A stretch of DNA of 34,107 nucleotides from a virus: the IMG/VR virus record IMGVR_UViG_3300036945_001338, positions 1-34,107 of that record; one strand, written 5' to 3'. The notes beneath the pieces were generated by a model that searched no databases, was not told the DNA's origin, and saw only the letters and a program-made list of their open reading frames with translations. The translations under genes and the position numbers were made by a program. Numbering within the stretch: the stretch's first letter is position 1; each line of letters starts with the position of its first letter. Positions 33,443 through 34,107 of the stretch are shown piece after piece.

Positions 33443-33796
33443 TTATTCAATTACATAAATTTTATTTTGACGACCCCACATAGGGTCTGGCACAAATAAA
33501 GAGTCAAGAGGAACTTCGTGTGATGGTTTACCATTTTTAGAATCAAATTTAACTCTATATGAAAACGTCATAACATCAAAATAGATTTTACCTGTATATT
33601 CTTCATAATTTATTTTTAGGTCAGAATCTTCGACAAGTCTGTCTGGTCCAATACCTCCAGAACTAAGAATCATCTTCCCATTATTAATATCCTCTTTATT
33701 CAAAAAAATAAGGTATTTTATTTTTGAATTACCATAGATAGGTTTTTCAGAATCATCTCTTATTAAGAGATAGGCATCACTTGCTTTATTTTTCAT
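33443..33796 (-). CDS. Unknown small protein
   Basis: A 117-residue, beta-rich protein of unknown role. It starts MKNKASDAYLLIRDD and ends DPMWGRQNKIYVIE. The tract KIYFDVMTFSYRVKFDSKNG suggests a beta sheet. It is preceded by AGGAG and lies between the charged gene and another small gene, in a likely early transcription unit. No family recognised. Confidence 0.6.
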   Translation of the reverse strand: MKNKASDAYLLIRDDSEKPIYGNSKIKYLIFLNKEDINNGKMILSSGGIGPDRLVEDSDLKINYEEYTGKIYFDVMTFSYRVKFDSKNGKPSHEVPLDSLFVPDPMWGRQNKIYVIE

Positions 33797-33819
33797 TTTG
33801 AGCTTTCTCCTGTTTTTGT

Positions 33820-34074
33820 TTAACTCACTAAAAGATTATCATCAATTGGGTTTGTACAATCTGGAGCGGGTCCATTTATATCTGCTACAGGACCAATCCA
33901 TTTATAAATACCCATCTTAGAAGATAACCAACCATCTTTAAGAGGAATCCACCAACATCCATTTCCCCAAGCTCTATACCTCGTTTCTCCATCCCATCTA
34001 TCATCAATAGGTTTGCAAATATACCATCCAGGCTCAGATGGTTCTATATTTTCGTTGTCTATAAAATTTTCCAT
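33820..34074 (-). CDS. Unknown Trp-rich small protein
   Basis: An 84-residue protein with seven tryptophans (PGWYICKPIDDRWDGETRYR, GNGCWWIPLKDGWLSSK, KWIGPV). It resembles short beta-rich, often phage-only proteins, perhaps with the GWY-x-C fold found in several hypothetical phage families. It is the last complete gene at the right edge. The final 33 nt of the window hold only its upstream region. Confidence 0.55.
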   Translation of the reverse strand: MENFIDNENIEPSEPGWYICKPIDDRWDGETRYRAWGNGCWWIPLKDGWLSSKMGIYKWIGPVADINGPAPDCTNPIDDNLLVS

Positions 34075-34107
34075 AAAACTAGCCTTATTTACTTTAAAAT
34101 ATATCTC

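Noticed and set aside
1-34107. CRISPR arrays, tRNAs, rRNAs, insertion sequences
   Set aside because: No regularly spaced repeats, no cloverleaf-like stretch with a CCA or anticodon arm, and no transposase motifs were seen. Only short intergenic gaps exist.

Overview
The window is part of a tailed double-stranded DNA phage genome (or prophage). The left part holds head-tail connector and long flexible-tail (siphovirus-type) genes on the plus strand. The right part holds DNA replication, recombination and repair genes on the minus strand. Base composition is strongly AT-rich, genes are packed with many 1-4 nt overlaps, and TAA, TGA and TAG all serve as normal stops, so the standard bacterial code applies. 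The host cannot be named from sequence alone. No integrase, terminase, capsid, tRNA or lysis enzyme is visible here.

Left arm (1-15147, plus strand): the end of a head-tail connector gene; three head-closure, tail-completion and tail-terminator genes; the tail tube protein; a structured intergenic RNA; the tail assembly chaperone pair G and G-T, joined by a clear -1 frameshift signal; a 1983-residue tape measure protein; two tandem paralogous distal-tail proteins; a putative beta-sandwich tip protein; a 925-residue tail hub/receptor-binding protein; and three small genes, one a membrane-anchored, possibly holin-like protein. A strong hairpin at 15151-15189 ends this transcription unit, where it meets the other arm head to head.

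Right arm (34074 down to 15188, minus strand): this mixes two replication styles. The replicase parts resemble bacterial DNA polymerase III: a DnaE-type family C polymerase, a 365-residue beta-clamp-like protein and a DnaX-like clamp loader ATPase. The recombination and repair parts resemble phage T4: a gp32-like single-strand binding protein, a UvsX/RecA-like recombinase, a FEN/RNase H-like 5' nuclease, endonuclease VII, and gp46/gp47 (Rad50/Mre11) homologues. An HslV/proteasome-like Ntn hydrolase and two related HNH-AP2 homing endonucleases sit among them.

The most notable points are: (1) the DnaE polymerase ends in a uracil-DNA-glycosylase family 4-like Fe-S domain in place of the usual OB/tau-binding tail; (2) the gp46/Rad50 gene is split exactly after its zinc-hook CPEC, with the two halves about 2.1 kb apart, a homing endonuclease joined to the first half by an ATGA overlap, and gp47, a coiled-coil gene and the Ntn hydrolase in between; (3) the G/G-T frameshift signal is almost ideal (A AAA AAC, 7-nt spacer, 10-bp perfect stem); (4) the 5' nuclease and the UDG-like domain have lost residues normally used in catalysis; and (5) several intergenic regions hold strong inverted repeats.
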